From assembly GCA_951813605.1 (NCBI GenBank), contig OX638379.1:6088062-6152061 (forward strand): DNA of 64,000 nucleotides. Direction: 5' to 3'. This document shows, in pieces, positions 36,995-45,762 of this stretch. The notes under the pieces were generated by a model, which was not told where the DNA came from, searched no databases, and was given only the letters and a program-made list of their open reading frames with translations. Both the position numbers and the translations under genes were made by a program. Source of the stretch: an uncultured Bryobacterales bacterium. Its GTDB lineage: Bacteria; Acidobacteriota; Terriglobia; Bryobacterales; UBA6623. The first letter of the stretch is position 1. Every line of letters starts with the position of its first letter.

Positions 36995-37344
36995 ACCTCT
37001 CGACACCAAGAGGCTGTCGTTCCCGTGCTTGCAGGAGTCGATCTCCTCTGCACGCTGCCGCGCATCCGAATTCAACCGGACGCGACTCGCGGGTCTCCGG
37101 CGGTGAAGCCGATCCCGTGTTGAGCGACGATCACTGGGCACGATGCTTGCATTGCGCGGGACAGTGTTTCGAATCAATGCCGAATGGCGGTTAGCCTCGG
37201 GGATTCGGGCATGACACCTAGATTCGACCGTTGCAGCTTTGACCCGGGATTGGTTCGGCCGCGCTGCGCGGATACTCTGAAGAAACGGTTCCCGGCTCTG
37301 GTCGCGGGAAGCGCCTCGGTTGGCGGCTCCAAGGAGGCGATACC
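36995..37344. other. Intergenic stretch before the mannosyltransferase operon
   Basis: About 350 bp without a supportable gene. It should hold the promoter of the three-gene operon, but no clear -35/-10 pair is visible. Its last 15 bp include the strong ribosome site that fixes the next start. Confidence 0.45.
37331..37337 (+). promoter_or_regulatory. Ribosome binding site that fixes the GTG start at 37345
   Basis: AAGGAGG lies 7 bases before the GTG at 37345. It supports this non-ATG start for the membrane glycosyltransferase and its short hydrophilic N-terminus. Confidence 0.8.
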
Positions 37345-38751
37345 GTGCCTTGCGGAACCGAATGGGAATCCGGCTTGTCCGAGACTTCGCCCGACTCTAT
37401 AGCGCGAGCCCGGCCCGACGTTACGGCGCGGCGATGGGTGGACACTGTCGGTGTTTGGTGCGCGCTAGGCTATGCAGCGCTCGCGGCCCTTGCGTGGCAG
37501 CCAGGCGAGCCCGACCTCCGCGCGTTCTTCATCCTCGTCGCGTGGACCGGGCTGCCGGTTTTCGGACTCTACTTGTACATTCGACGGCGAGACCGGCCGT
37601 TCCCGCTCCGTCGCATCCTGTTGTGGGCGGCAGTATTCAGGATATTCGGGTTGCTTGGCGGCCCGTTCTTCGAAGACGACTTCTATCGTTACCTGTGGGA
37701 CGGCTATCGCTTCGCGACAGCCGGCTCGCCATACGGCGTCGCGCCGGAAGCCTTCTTCGACGATCCGGGCGTCCCGGCCGCATTCCGGTCGGTGCTGGAC
37801 GGCACTAACAACCCGGAACTGCCAACGATCTACCCGCCAACCACGCAATTCGTGTTCCTTATGGGCTATTGGCTGCGTCCGGGAAGCGTCGGAGCGTTGC
37901 AAGCGATCCTCGTCGCTATCGACTTCGTGACCATAGCAATGCTCTTGCGCCTTGCTCCCGCGGTGAACGTGATGCTTTACGCGTGGAGTCCGTTAGTAGT
38001 CAAGGAGATCGCCTTCACCGCGCATCCCGACGGCATCGGCGTCTGCCTGCTGCTGGCGACGATCGTGCTCGCACGAGGGCGACACTGGCCAAGCGCCGCG
38101 GTCTGCCTAGCCTTGGCTTGCGGGGCCAAGGTTTTCGCTCTGGTTGTCGCTCCGCTTCTCCTAGTCGGCGCGCAACCGCGGCATTGGATCCTCTGCGCCG
38201 CGACACTGGCGGCTTTGTATGTTCCCTTCGCGATCGACGGCGGAACGGATCTCGAGGCGTTGCGAGTCTTCGCGCAGGAGTGGGAGTTCAACTCAGCAGC
38301 GTTCGGACTGCTCCGTCCCGCGATGGGCCCGTTCCCGGCCAAGCTCGCCCTCGGGCTGGCTTGCGGCGTTTTCTGGCTAGGCTACGCTAGGTACTACGCT
38401 CGAAACGGCCTGTCGCGCATACCCAGGGGCGACTGGCTTTACGGCGCATTGCTCGCGGCTTCTCCAGTCATCAATCCTTGGTACCTGCTCTGGCTGCTGC
38501 CCTTCGCGGCGATTTTTCCGAGCGCTTGGGCTTGGACCGCGTCGGTGGGGATCCTCATTGCTTACGTGACCGGCTTGAACTTGAACGATTTCGGACTGCA
38601 ACCCTACGAACAGCCAATGTGGGCGCGTCCCTTGGAGTTCGGCTTGATTCTTGCGGCGATGGGGGCCGACTGGATCCGAATTCGGCGGTCCAAGCGCGCC
38701 GACGGCAGTGGCCCGCGACGCGGTGTCTGGGTTCCATGTTCAAGGGCCTGA
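37345..38751 (+). CDS. Polytopic membrane glycosyltransferase (mannosyltransferase-like, GT-C)
   Basis: The 468-aa protein has about 10 hydrophobic segments and an early acidic loop, FEDDFYRYLWDGYRFA near residue 112, containing the Asp pair usual in GT-C enzymes that use polyprenyl-phosphate sugars. LPTIYPPTTQFVF near residue 160 and ASPVINPWYLLWLLP near 372 match the DUF2029/GT87 and MptA-like mannosyltransferases. It would transfer a hexose from a lipid-linked donor on the periplasmic face of the inner membrane. It overlaps the GT2 gene by 16 bp. Acceptor and sugar are not deducible; envelope glycan or lipid is most likely. Confidence 0.8.
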   Translation: MPCGTEWESGLSETSPDSIARARPDVTARRWVDTVGVWCALGYAALAALAWQPGEPDLRAFFILVAWTGLPVFGLYLYIRRRDRPFPLRRILLWAAVFRIFGLLGGPFFEDDFYRYLWDGYRFATAGSPYGVAPEAFFDDPGVPAAFRSVLDGTNNPELPTIYPPTTQFVFLMGYWLRPGSVGALQAILVAIDFVTIAMLLRLAPAVNVMLYAWSPLVVKEIAFTAHPDGIGVCLLLATIVLARGRHWPSAAVCLALACGAKVFALVVAPLLLVGAQPRHWILCAATLAALYVPFAIDGGTDLEALRVFAQEWEFNSAAFGLLRPAMGPFPAKLALGLACGVFWLGYARYYARNGLSRIPRGDWLYGALLAASPVINPWYLLWLLPFAAIFPSAWAWTASVGILIAYVTGLNLNDFGLQPYEQPMWARPLEFGLILAAMGADWIRIRRSKRADGSGPRRGVWVPCSRA

Positions 38752-39500
38752 GAGTAGGCGCGGTGATTCCCGCGCACAACGAAGAAGACAACATCGGCGC
38801 GGTGGTCGCGGCGCTGCTGGAGTTGGACGGGGAAACCGACCAGCCCGTCATCGACGACATCGTGGTTTGCGACAACGCCTCGACCGACGCCACAGCACGC
38901 AGAGCGCGCGACGCCGGCGCTCGCGTAGCCACCGAAACGACTCCCGGCTACGGCATGGCCTGCCTCACCGCGGTCGCAGCTCTTGGCCCGGTCGACGTCG
39001 TACTGTTCGTCGACGGCGACCAAGCGTTCGATGTTCGGCAGTCGGTCGACTTGCTGGCGGCAATCGAGGGCGGCGCGGATCTCGCTATCGGCTCGCGCGT
39101 GCTCGGCAAGATGGAGCGCGGTGCGCTGTCGTTCCCGCAAATCTTCGGAAACCGGGTGGCCGGACTCCTCATCCGGTTGCTGTGGGGCAGGAAGGTCACC
39201 GACCTAGGCCCCTTCCGAGCTATCCGCGCGGACGCACTGCGACGGCTCGAGATGCGGGACACCGCCTACGGATGGACGGTGGAAATGCAGATTAAGGCGA
39301 TCCAATCGGGAATGCGGTTGGTGGAGACGCCGGTAGACACCCGCCGGCGGCGTTTCGGCACATCAAAGATCGGGGGCACTTTGAAAGGCGTCGTCGGAGC
39401 CAGCGCGGGAATTCTCGCTACCATTCTTCAGTTAAGGAGCTGCCACGCAGGAAGGGTCTCGCCAAAGCGTTCCAATCGCAACCAGGAGAAGACACCATGA
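38736..39500 (+). CDS. Family 2 glycosyltransferase (dolichol-phosphate-type)
   Basis: This 254-aa GT-A enzyme begins at ATG 38736, overlapping the preceding gene by 16 bp, with the donor-binding strand VGAVIPAHNEEDNIGAVV. DDIVVCDNASTD and VLFVDGDQAFD (the DxD-type motif) follow, then GSRVLG and the C-terminal VTDLGPFRAIR segment, which resembles dolichyl-phosphate glucose or mannose synthases and UDP-Glc/UDP-GlcNAc polyprenol transferases. No membrane anchor is obvious, so it may work at the cytoplasmic face to load a polyprenyl carrier for the GT-C partner. This role follows from neighbourhood only. Confidence 0.88.
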   Translation: MFKGLRVGAVIPAHNEEDNIGAVVAALLELDGETDQPVIDDIVVCDNASTDATARRARDAGARVATETTPGYGMACLTAVAALGPVDVVLFVDGDQAFDVRQSVDLLAAIEGGADLAIGSRVLGKMERGALSFPQIFGNRVAGLLIRLLWGRKVTDLGPFRAIRADALRRLEMRDTAYGWTVEMQIKAIQSGMRLVETPVDTRRRRFGTSKIGGTLKGVVGASAGILATILQLRSCHAGRVSPKRSNRNQEKTP

Positions 39501-40375
39501 CGCGACTTCATGCCGAGGCTGCCTCGGCGCGGACCCGACGGCTAGCTCGAATCCCGTCGCTGCTGATCGCGATCTCTTTGGTCGGCGCCACGGCCAATGC
39601 CCAGTTCAACAAGGCGAAACTAATACCGTTCTGGGACGCCAGCGACGAATCGAACGCTGAGCGTATCGATCACAGCGCTTGGCAGGACCTCCTGTCTGCC
39701 TATCTCCGCAGCCACGACTCTGGCGTGAATCGCTTTGACTATGCCGCGCTCAAAGCCAGCCACGGCGACACCGACAAGCTGGCCCGCTACATTGCGTACT
39801 TGCAGGAACTCGACCCGAGGGACTATTCCCGGGCAGAGCAGAAGGCGTACTGGATCAATTTCTACAACGCGCTCACGGTGAAGCTGGTGACCGACGCCTT
39901 CCCGGTGGAGTCCATTCGTGACATTCGAAAGAACTGGCTCGCGGGCTTGGTGTTTCCCGGCCCTTGGGACGACGTGCACGCCAGAGTCGCCGGGCAGGAT
40001 GTCACCTTGAACGACATCGAGAACGGCATCCTGCGACCCATATGGAACGACAACCGAATTCACTACGGCGTGAATTGCGCGAGCTACGGCTGCCCGAACC
40101 TTTCCGGCACGGCTTTCTCGGCAGAGAATACCGACGGGCTCCTAGAGGCCGGCGCGCGAGCGTACGTGAACCACACGCGAGGCGTTGATTTCGTTGACGA
40201 GGACTTTATCGTTGTGTCGAGCATCTACGACTGGTACGCGGAAGACTTCGGTGACAGCGAGGCAGGCGTCATCGAACACCTGGCGCGCTACGCCGAGGGC
40301 GAACTCGCGGGGCGGCTCAAGAACTTCGTAGGGGCGATGGACTACGAGTACGACTGGAGCCTGAACCAGCCTTGA
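39497..40375 (+). CDS. DUF547 secreted protein
   Basis: The 292-aa protein has a Sec signal (about residues 1-36; ISLVGATANAQ) and a DUF547 domain. Motifs include HSAWQDLLSAYL near residue 55, QKAYWINFYNALTVKLV near 115, and IHYGVNCASYGCPNL near 190, which is the conserved Cys-containing centre of the family. DUF547 members are of unknown function, with a proposed role in envelope or glycan processing, and relatives are found in plants too. Overlap of 4 bp (ATGA) with the GT2 gene shows translational coupling and supports a shared glycan-related task. Confidence 0.85.
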   Translation: MTRLHAEAASARTRRLARIPSLLIAISLVGATANAQFNKAKLIPFWDASDESNAERIDHSAWQDLLSAYLRSHDSGVNRFDYAALKASHGDTDKLARYIAYLQELDPRDYSRAEQKAYWINFYNALTVKLVTDAFPVESIRDIRKNWLAGLVFPGPWDDVHARVAGQDVTLNDIENGILRPIWNDNRIHYGVNCASYGCPNLSGTAFSAENTDGLLEAGARAYVNHTRGVDFVDEDFIVVSSIYDWYAEDFGDSEAGVIEHLARYAEGELAGRLKNFVGAMDYEYDWSLNQP

Positions 40376-40405
40376 GGGCCCATCGCCCCGGAATACCGAG
40401 ACCGA

Positions 40406-41263
40406 TCAGTTAAACGAGAATCCGACCGACACGCTTAATACGTTGCTCGCGGCCGTATTGCGCCCTTTGACCACTTTTCCGTACATTGCCCCGATGGTGA
40501 TGCGGTCCGAAACCGGCACCGACACGGACCCTCCCAGGAGGTGGATGTCCTCCTGGAGTTCCGGAAAGCGGTCGGGCGAGAATCCCGGGCCGCCGATTTC
40601 CAGACCGGACAGGGAATCGTCGATCATGTAATGGAGGCTCAAGCCGACTCCCGGGCCAAGCACGAAGCCGCCGGCCAGCTTCAAGAAGGCGTTCGCCGGG
40701 ATATTGTTGTTCCGATAGCGGTAACCGACCTCGCTTGACACGGCGAACGAATCGGACAGGAACTTGCCGACCAGCGCCGAGACCTCGACGCCGCTGCCGC
40801 CATCGCCGAGGGAATTGATGTAGCCGGTGTTGTAGCCCCCGCCGATAATCGCGCCGGCGCGGAAAGCTACGGTTGCCCCGTTGCTAACAACCTCGTCGAC
40901 AACCCGCCAAACCAAGCCTGCTCTGATGTCCTGTAAGCCGCTGAAACTCTCTTGCGGGGTCGGAATGCCGGGCCCGGTGATGAAGTTGCTAGTGGCGCCG
41001 CCCGCTCGGAAGTCGAAGGCGACGGCATCCGACAAGCCGTAAGTGCCGTATACCCACACTGTCCGCTACGAGAGAGTCTCGCCCCCTCCCGGGGTTGGCC
41101 CCTTGTTGTCAGATCTCCAAAACTCGGTGGCACTTTGGGACACGACCGAGAGGGTGACGGATCCGCCACCGGGCGCGGGAAGCCACGGCGAAGCCTCCGC
41201 ATACGATGGGGACGGGCCGGCGGCGATGGCAGCGGCCAAGACGACAAACGTTGATTTACGCAT
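40406..41263 (-). pseudogene. Outer-membrane beta-barrel gene interrupted by one in-frame TAG
   Basis: From ATG 41263 the frame encodes a signal peptide (MRKSTFVVLAAAIAAGPSPS then YAEA) and SPWLPAPGGGSVTLSVVSQS. At codon 66 (41066-41068) it meets TAG, and the very same frame continues RTVWVYGTYGLSDAVAFDFR through repeated amphipathic strands to the final SVSVGFSFN at 40406, the aromatic end typical of outer-membrane barrels. Total length would be 285 residues. One base change (CAG or TAC) would restore the gene. Either it is a fresh nonsense pseudogene, a sequencing error, or the amber codon is read through. A GTG at 41059 inside the frame is a possible but poor restart. The small secreted protein upstream is 44 bp away. 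Confidence 0.75.
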
Positions 41264-41307
41264 TGTGATGGTCTTCGAACCTCGCGCCATCGTGAGGCGA
41301 GAGATGG

Positions 41308-41679
41308 TCAAAGTTTGTAGCGACGAGACAGGTAGTAGTGGACCAGCTCTTGTTCGTCCGTCTTGCCGTCGCAAGCGGTGCCTTGGCTGCCCGGACAGAG
41401 CACCGTGATGTTCTCGTCGTCCGGTGTACCCGGCTTCTCCGCCTCGTCGCGAGCTTCCAAGCTGTTCTTCAGGCTCAAGGCTCGTGCCTTGTCCAAATCG
41501 CCCTTCTGAAGCGGACAGGACTCGCAGACGAGCTTCTGAAACGTGAGAGCCTTGCCCTGTGTATATGCGTGCCTCGGGCTGATGCCACCGCCCGCTGCCA
41601 ATGATCCGGAGGCGAACGCCGGCACCTGAGTCCAAACGAATGAAACGCCTAACGCGAGAATAGCAATCAGTTGCTTCAT
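41308..41679 (-). CDS. Small secreted cysteine-containing protein
   Basis: The 123-aa protein starts at ATG 41679, 8 bases after the strong ribosome site complementary to TCCTCCT at 41688-41694. Residues 1-23 form a Sec signal peptide (ILALGVSFVWTQVPAFA). The mature chain holds four cysteines: CESC as a CxxC pair near residue 52, and two more in VLCPGSQGTACDG near 94-103. There is no CxxCH, so it is not a cytochrome c. The CxxC pair could bind metal or form a disulfide. I do not recognise the family. It is followed by the interrupted barrel gene in the same direction. Confidence 0.75.
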   Translation of the reverse strand: MKQLIAILALGVSFVWTQVPAFASGSLAAGGGISPRHAYTQGKALTFQKLVCESCPLQKGDLDKARALSLKNSLEARDEAEKPGTPDDENITVLCPGSQGTACDGKTDEQELVHYYLSRRYKL

Positions 41680-41687
41680 CTGTAGAT

Positions 41688-41694
41688 TCCTCCT
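41688..41694 (-). promoter_or_regulatory. Strong ribosome binding site of the small Cys protein
   Basis: The reverse-strand AGGAGGA lies 8 bases before the ATG at 41679 and fixes the start and signal peptide of the small secreted protein. Confidence 0.8.
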
Positions 41695-41967
41695 AATGAA
41701 AAGATGCTAGCGGATTTCCAATCCCAGCATACGCCAACGGATTCGCGCTTGCCGCCGGGCCGGGGCTCGAGCATTAAGTCCCTGGAGAAACGCGCGGCCC
41801 CCCTTGCGGTGCGTAGGACATTCTGGAGGCATCGCCGGCGGGGCCGCAGTCTGCGCCGGCCGGACGGACTCGACGCCGCATTCTCCTCCCCGTTCACCGG
41901 CCCTTTCGAGGCTTGCACACTCCGCAGCCTGAGGCGTGATACGCTCATACGGTAGGCTCGATTCGCC
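41695..41967. other. Divergent intergenic region between the small Cys protein and trkA
   Basis: About 270 bp separate two divergently transcribed units and should contain both promoters. Nothing better than a weak -10-like element (GATACG near 41940) was noticed before trkA. No gene is supportable here. Confidence 0.45.
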
Positions 41968-43350
41968 ATGCGAATTCTCCTTGCCGGAGGTGGCGAAGGT
42001 GCCGCCCTGATCGCTGCCCGTCTTATACGTGAGGGCAACCAGGTCACGATCATCGAGCAAGACGAGGCGCGCTGCCAGGAGCTCGAGGAGCACTTGGACG
42101 CCAAGATCGTCCACGGCAATGCCGGAAGCATCCGGACCCTGCGAAAGGCCGGCCTCGCCGATGCCGAGATGTTCATCGCGGAAACCAACTCCGACGAAGT
42201 CAACCTTCTCAGCTGCATGATCGCGCAGGCGAAGTCCAGCGCCAAGGTGAAGCTAGTCCGGATCCGGACCCACGAATTCGGGCAGTGGGAACACGTCTTG
42301 TCCCAGATGGGCCTTCACGTGGACCGCATCATCCATCCTGAGACGAGCATCATGCGAAGGATCATGCGCGTGCTGCATTTGCCCGGTGTCTCCGACATCA
42401 TCGACTTCGCCGACGGGGAGATCAAGCTGTTCAGCATGAACGTGGACCGGAACAGCTGGTTTGCTCACAAGACCGTGGAGGAACTCGACGCCGCGGCCCC
42501 CCCCAAAGACAGCCTGATCGCGATGATCTTCCGGGGGCCGCAGGTCATCATCCCTCATGGCGCACAACGACTCGAACCGGGCGACCACATCTATATCTGC
42601 ACCACCCGGGCAAACCTCGAGGCGGTGTTCGAGTTCATGGGCATCCAGGCGCAACGGTCCGTGCGTCGGGTGGTGATCGTCGGAGGCCATCAGTTGGGAA
42701 TCTGGGTGGCGCAGGAGTTGGAGCGGTCCGGCGTGTCAGTCAAGCTTATCGAACGCGATGCCCAGCGTTGCGAACTGATTTCGAACATTCTTGACAAAGC
42801 CCTCGTCATCCACGGAGACGGCACAAACCAGCAGACGCTCGAGGAGGAGAACATCGTAGGGGCGGATGCATTCCTCGCGCTCACAAGAGACGACGCCGAC
42901 AACATCGTGGCGTCCCTGCTCGCCCGGCGACTGGGAGCGCACAAGATCGTCGCGCTTATCAACCGCCTCAACTATCTGCCGATCGTCCAGAGACTTGGCA
43001 TCAACACGGCAATCAGCCAAAGGCTTACGGCCGTGGACATGATCTTGCGCTACGCCCGCAAGGGGCGTGTGCTCTCAGTGACGACGTTCCGCGAGGAGGA
43101 AGCCGAGGCCATCGAGCTGATAGCCGCCAAGGGATCCAGCATCATCGATCGCAAGCTCCGCGACATCCGATTCCCGCATGGTGCGATCGTCGGTGCAATC
43201 AAGCGACCGAACGGCTATGTCTGCGTGCCGCGGGGCAACGTCGCTGTCCATGAAGGGGACCAGGTTATATTCTTCACGCTGGAGCGTGCCGTGCCCGAAC
43301 TGGAGTCGGCCTTTCTGGATACGCCTGGGCGCAGGAAGGGCGCTGCGTGA
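41968..43350 (+). CDS. trkA: Trk potassium uptake regulatory protein TrkA
   Basis: TrkA is the cytoplasmic gating ring of the Trk K+ transporter. The 460-aa length fits two RCK units. The first Rossmann motif is ILLAGGGEGAALIAARL (about residues 3-19), the second VVIVGGHQLGIWVAQELE (about 234-251), each followed by a TrkA-C domain. The start ATG is the first in frame with the Rossmann strand. The last base triplets overlap trkH (GTGA), so the two are co-translated. NAD(H) and ATP control gating in the family. Confidence 0.95.
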   Translation: MRILLAGGGEGAALIAARLIREGNQVTIIEQDEARCQELEEHLDAKIVHGNAGSIRTLRKAGLADAEMFIAETNSDEVNLLSCMIAQAKSSAKVKLVRIRTHEFGQWEHVLSQMGLHVDRIIHPETSIMRRIMRVLHLPGVSDIIDFADGEIKLFSMNVDRNSWFAHKTVEELDAAAPPKDSLIAMIFRGPQVIIPHGAQRLEPGDHIYICTTRANLEAVFEFMGIQAQRSVRRVVIVGGHQLGIWVAQELERSGVSVKLIERDAQRCELISNILDKALVIHGDGTNQQTLEEENIVGADAFLALTRDDADNIVASLLARRLGAHKIVALINRLNYLPIVQRLGINTAISQRLTAVDMILRYARKGRVLSVTTFREEEAEAIELIAAKGSSIIDRKLRDIRFPHGAIVGAIKRPNGYVCVPRGNVAVHEGDQVIFFTLERAVPELESAFLDTPGRRKGAA

Positions 43351-44798
43351 TCCGGTGGCCCCTGATCGGCAGGGTGCTCGGCCTTTTCCTGGCAGCCTTC
43401 GGCGGTGCGATGGCTGTCCCGCTAGCCTACTCTCTCTCCACGGGTGGCGAGGACTTGGCACCGCTAGCCAAGGCGATGGGCGTGACGCTGGTTTTTGGCG
43501 TGACGCTCTGGGCTGTCTCCCGGAATGCCACTCGGGAAATGACACAGCGGGAGGGAATCCTGTTGACCGTCTCGGTATGGGTGGCCGCGAGCCTGTTCGG
43601 AAGCCTGCCTTTTGTGTTTGCGCCTGGCATCGACACGCTGACCGATGCGGTGTTCGAGTCGGCGTCGGGTGTTACGACCACTGGCGCGTCCATCCTCGTG
43701 GACATCGAGGCGCTCTCTCGGCCGGTCCTGCTATGGCGAGCCCTGTGTTCGTGGCTTGGCGGCATGGGTATCGTCGTCCTCGTGATCGCGGTGCTGCCGC
43801 TCGTAGGTCACGGGGGAATGCATCTCTATCGGTCGGAGTTCTCGGGAGCGAGATCGGAGAAGCTCAAGCCTCGAGTCGCTGAGACGGCTTCGTCGCTTTG
43901 GGGTATCTACGTAGCGCTGACCGCGGCATTGTTCGGCTTGCTGACGCTGGCCGGATTAAGCCCGTTCGATGCCTTGGCACACGCTTTCGCGACGCTCGCG
44001 ACTGGCGGTTTCTCGACACGGACGGCCAGCATCGGGGCATTTGAGAGCCCCCTCGTCGAATACATAACGATTGCGTTCATGATTCTCGGTGGGACCAGCT
44101 TCGTCCTCCACTACCGTGCCTTGCTGGAACAACGGCCCTTGAGCGCGCTGCGCGACTACGAGTTCCGTCAGTACATCGGAGGAATCGGTCTCGCGACCGC
44201 CACAGCGGCCCTGCTGCTCTTTACGCAACTCGGCTACCCTGCCGACCGAGCCTTGCGGACGGCTCTGTTCCAAGTCACGTCGATCATGACGACAACCGGG
44301 TTCGCGACGGACAACTTCGAACTATGGCCGCCTCTCGGCCAGCTGATCCTGCTCGTGCTGATGTTCACCGGCGGCTGCACTGGGTCTACGGCCGGCGGCA
44401 TGAAGGTTTCGCGCATTGCGCTACTGGCAAAAGTGGTCGCACGGGAATTCAAGCGCATGGTCGAGCGGCATGGCGTCTTCGCCGTACGGCTTGGTGGACG
44501 GGTCGTGCGGGAGCCGACGATCCGGAGTCTGCTCAACTTGGTCTACCTAGCCTTGATGGTCAATTTCATATCGTGCCTAGCGCTGGCGGCCGTGGGAGTG
44601 GACGTCTTCACCTCGATCTGCGCAGTGGCGGCAACGATGTTCAACATCGGCCCGGCGCTGGGCGAAGTCGGGCCCGCCGAGAACTACAGCCACCTGCCGA
44701 CTTTGGCCAAGTGGGTGTTGTGCTTCGACATGATTGCAGGGCGACTTGAATTCTACACCCTGCTCGTGACCGTCACGCCCTGGTTCTGGCGGAAGTAG
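43347..44798 (+). CDS. trkH: Trk potassium uptake channel protein TrkH
   Basis: TrkH forms the K+-conducting pore. The 483-aa membrane protein has the four pore-loop (SKT family) units, seen in VTTTGASIL near residue 110, LATGGFST near 215, TTTGFATDN near 316 and MFNIGPALGEVG near 432. The second half has TGGCTGSTAGGMK near 343. About ten transmembrane helices are visible. GTG is used as start, overlapping the trkA stop. Osmotic adaptation and turgor control are the known roles. A 570-bp gap without gene follows. Confidence 0.95.
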   Translation: MIRWPLIGRVLGLFLAAFGGAMAVPLAYSLSTGGEDLAPLAKAMGVTLVFGVTLWAVSRNATREMTQREGILLTVSVWVAASLFGSLPFVFAPGIDTLTDAVFESASGVTTTGASILVDIEALSRPVLLWRALCSWLGGMGIVVLVIAVLPLVGHGGMHLYRSEFSGARSEKLKPRVAETASSLWGIYVALTAALFGLLTLAGLSPFDALAHAFATLATGGFSTRTASIGAFESPLVEYITIAFMILGGTSFVLHYRALLEQRPLSALRDYEFRQYIGGIGLATATAALLLFTQLGYPADRALRTALFQVTSIMTTTGFATDNFELWPPLGQLILLVLMFTGGCTGSTAGGMKVSRIALLAKVVAREFKRMVERHGVFAVRLGGRVVREPTIRSLLNLVYLALMVNFISCLALAAVGVDVFTSICAVAATMFNIGPALGEVGPAENYSHLPTLAKWVLCFDMIAGRLEFYTLLVTVTPWFWRK

Positions 44799-45367
44799 TT
44801 TGGGTCGACGATCGCTGGCAAGGGAAACGTCGTGCCCCGAGCGGCCGCTGTCCGCCGCCGCTGGTCGAGCCGCCGTGCTGCTCTTGCGCCAAGCCTTGAC
44901 GGTGGGCTAGCGACGCAGGGGCCAGCGAATCCGCGATCACCTGCGGCCCGCGGGGCGTGCCTTCCGGAGAGGCCGGCACCCGCATCCGAGGAGCGCCGGT
45001 CAGATCCGTGCCTCCCGGCCCGCATCGATGCCGCCGACAGCCTGCTTCCAGGCAACGTTCCCAAGCGTGCCGGCCTTCGCTCCTTGGTCCGCGCTTTCGC
45101 AATCGCGGGTGTCGGCACCCCCGGAGAGGCCCGCCGGCCGCTCGAGGCGAGTCTGCGACAGCGTGCGGTGGCCAGTCATCGTTCAAGGGGATCGGCCAAC
45201 GGCGCCTCCCGAGCGCCCGGGAACCGGGTTCTCCGAAGATTGATACTCTGAAACTAAGGGTCGGCGGCCAGCGGTAGTTCCGATCGGTTGGGGCGGCTGC
45301 CCCGCTCGGATCCGCAGCTATTCTCGTCGCAGGCTATGCCCCGCCCGCATTCCCCCGGAGGACCACG
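44799..45367. other. Gene-poor stretch between trkH and hisI
   Basis: About 570 bp hold no supportable gene; overlapping arginine-rich frames on both strands are GC artefacts. It should hold the his promoter near 45300-45360. No leader peptide with His codons or attenuator hairpin was seen. Confidence 0.5.
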
Positions 45368-45742
45368 ATGACATTGGATTTCACGAAGTTTCACGGCCTC
45401 GTGCCCGCGATCGTGCAGGATCATCGGGACGGGCGCGTATTGATGCTCGGCTTCATGAGCGAGGAGGCCTTTGCCAAAACGGTCGAGTCCGGTAAGGTCA
45501 CATTCCACAGCCGCACTCGCAACAGGCTCTGGACCAAGGGCGAGAGTTCCGGTAACCACCTGCTCGCGAAGCGAATCGAAGTGGACTGCGACCTTGACAC
45601 GCTTCTCATCCACGCCGAGGCGCTCGGTCCCGGCGTCTGCCACGCCGGCTTCCGCAGTTGCTTTTATCGCAAGCTCGACAATCGGGCCTGGACACGTGAC
45701 GAAGACCGCACGTACGATCCAGAAAAAGTGTACGGCTCGTAG
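45368..45742 (+). CDS. hisI: Phosphoribosyl-AMP cyclohydrolase HisI
   Basis: HisI opens the adenine ring of phosphoribosyl-AMP, step 3 of histidine synthesis. The 124-aa protein has the family motifs VLMLGFMSEEAF near residue 25, WTKGESSGN near 56 and DCDLDTLLIHAEALGPGVCH near 73-92, with Asp and Cys metal ligands and the C-terminal FRSCFYR. It is the monofunctional form: no HisE domain is fused. First gene of the his operon, it starts 570 bp after trkH and precedes hisD by 20 bp. Confidence 0.94.
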   Translation: MTLDFTKFHGLVPAIVQDHRDGRVLMLGFMSEEAFAKTVESGKVTFHSRTRNRLWTKGESSGNHLLAKRIEVDCDLDTLLIHAEALGPGVCHAGFRSCFYRKLDNRAWTRDEDRTYDPEKVYGS

Positions 45743-45762
45743 CCGCGCCCGGCATCCTGGCC

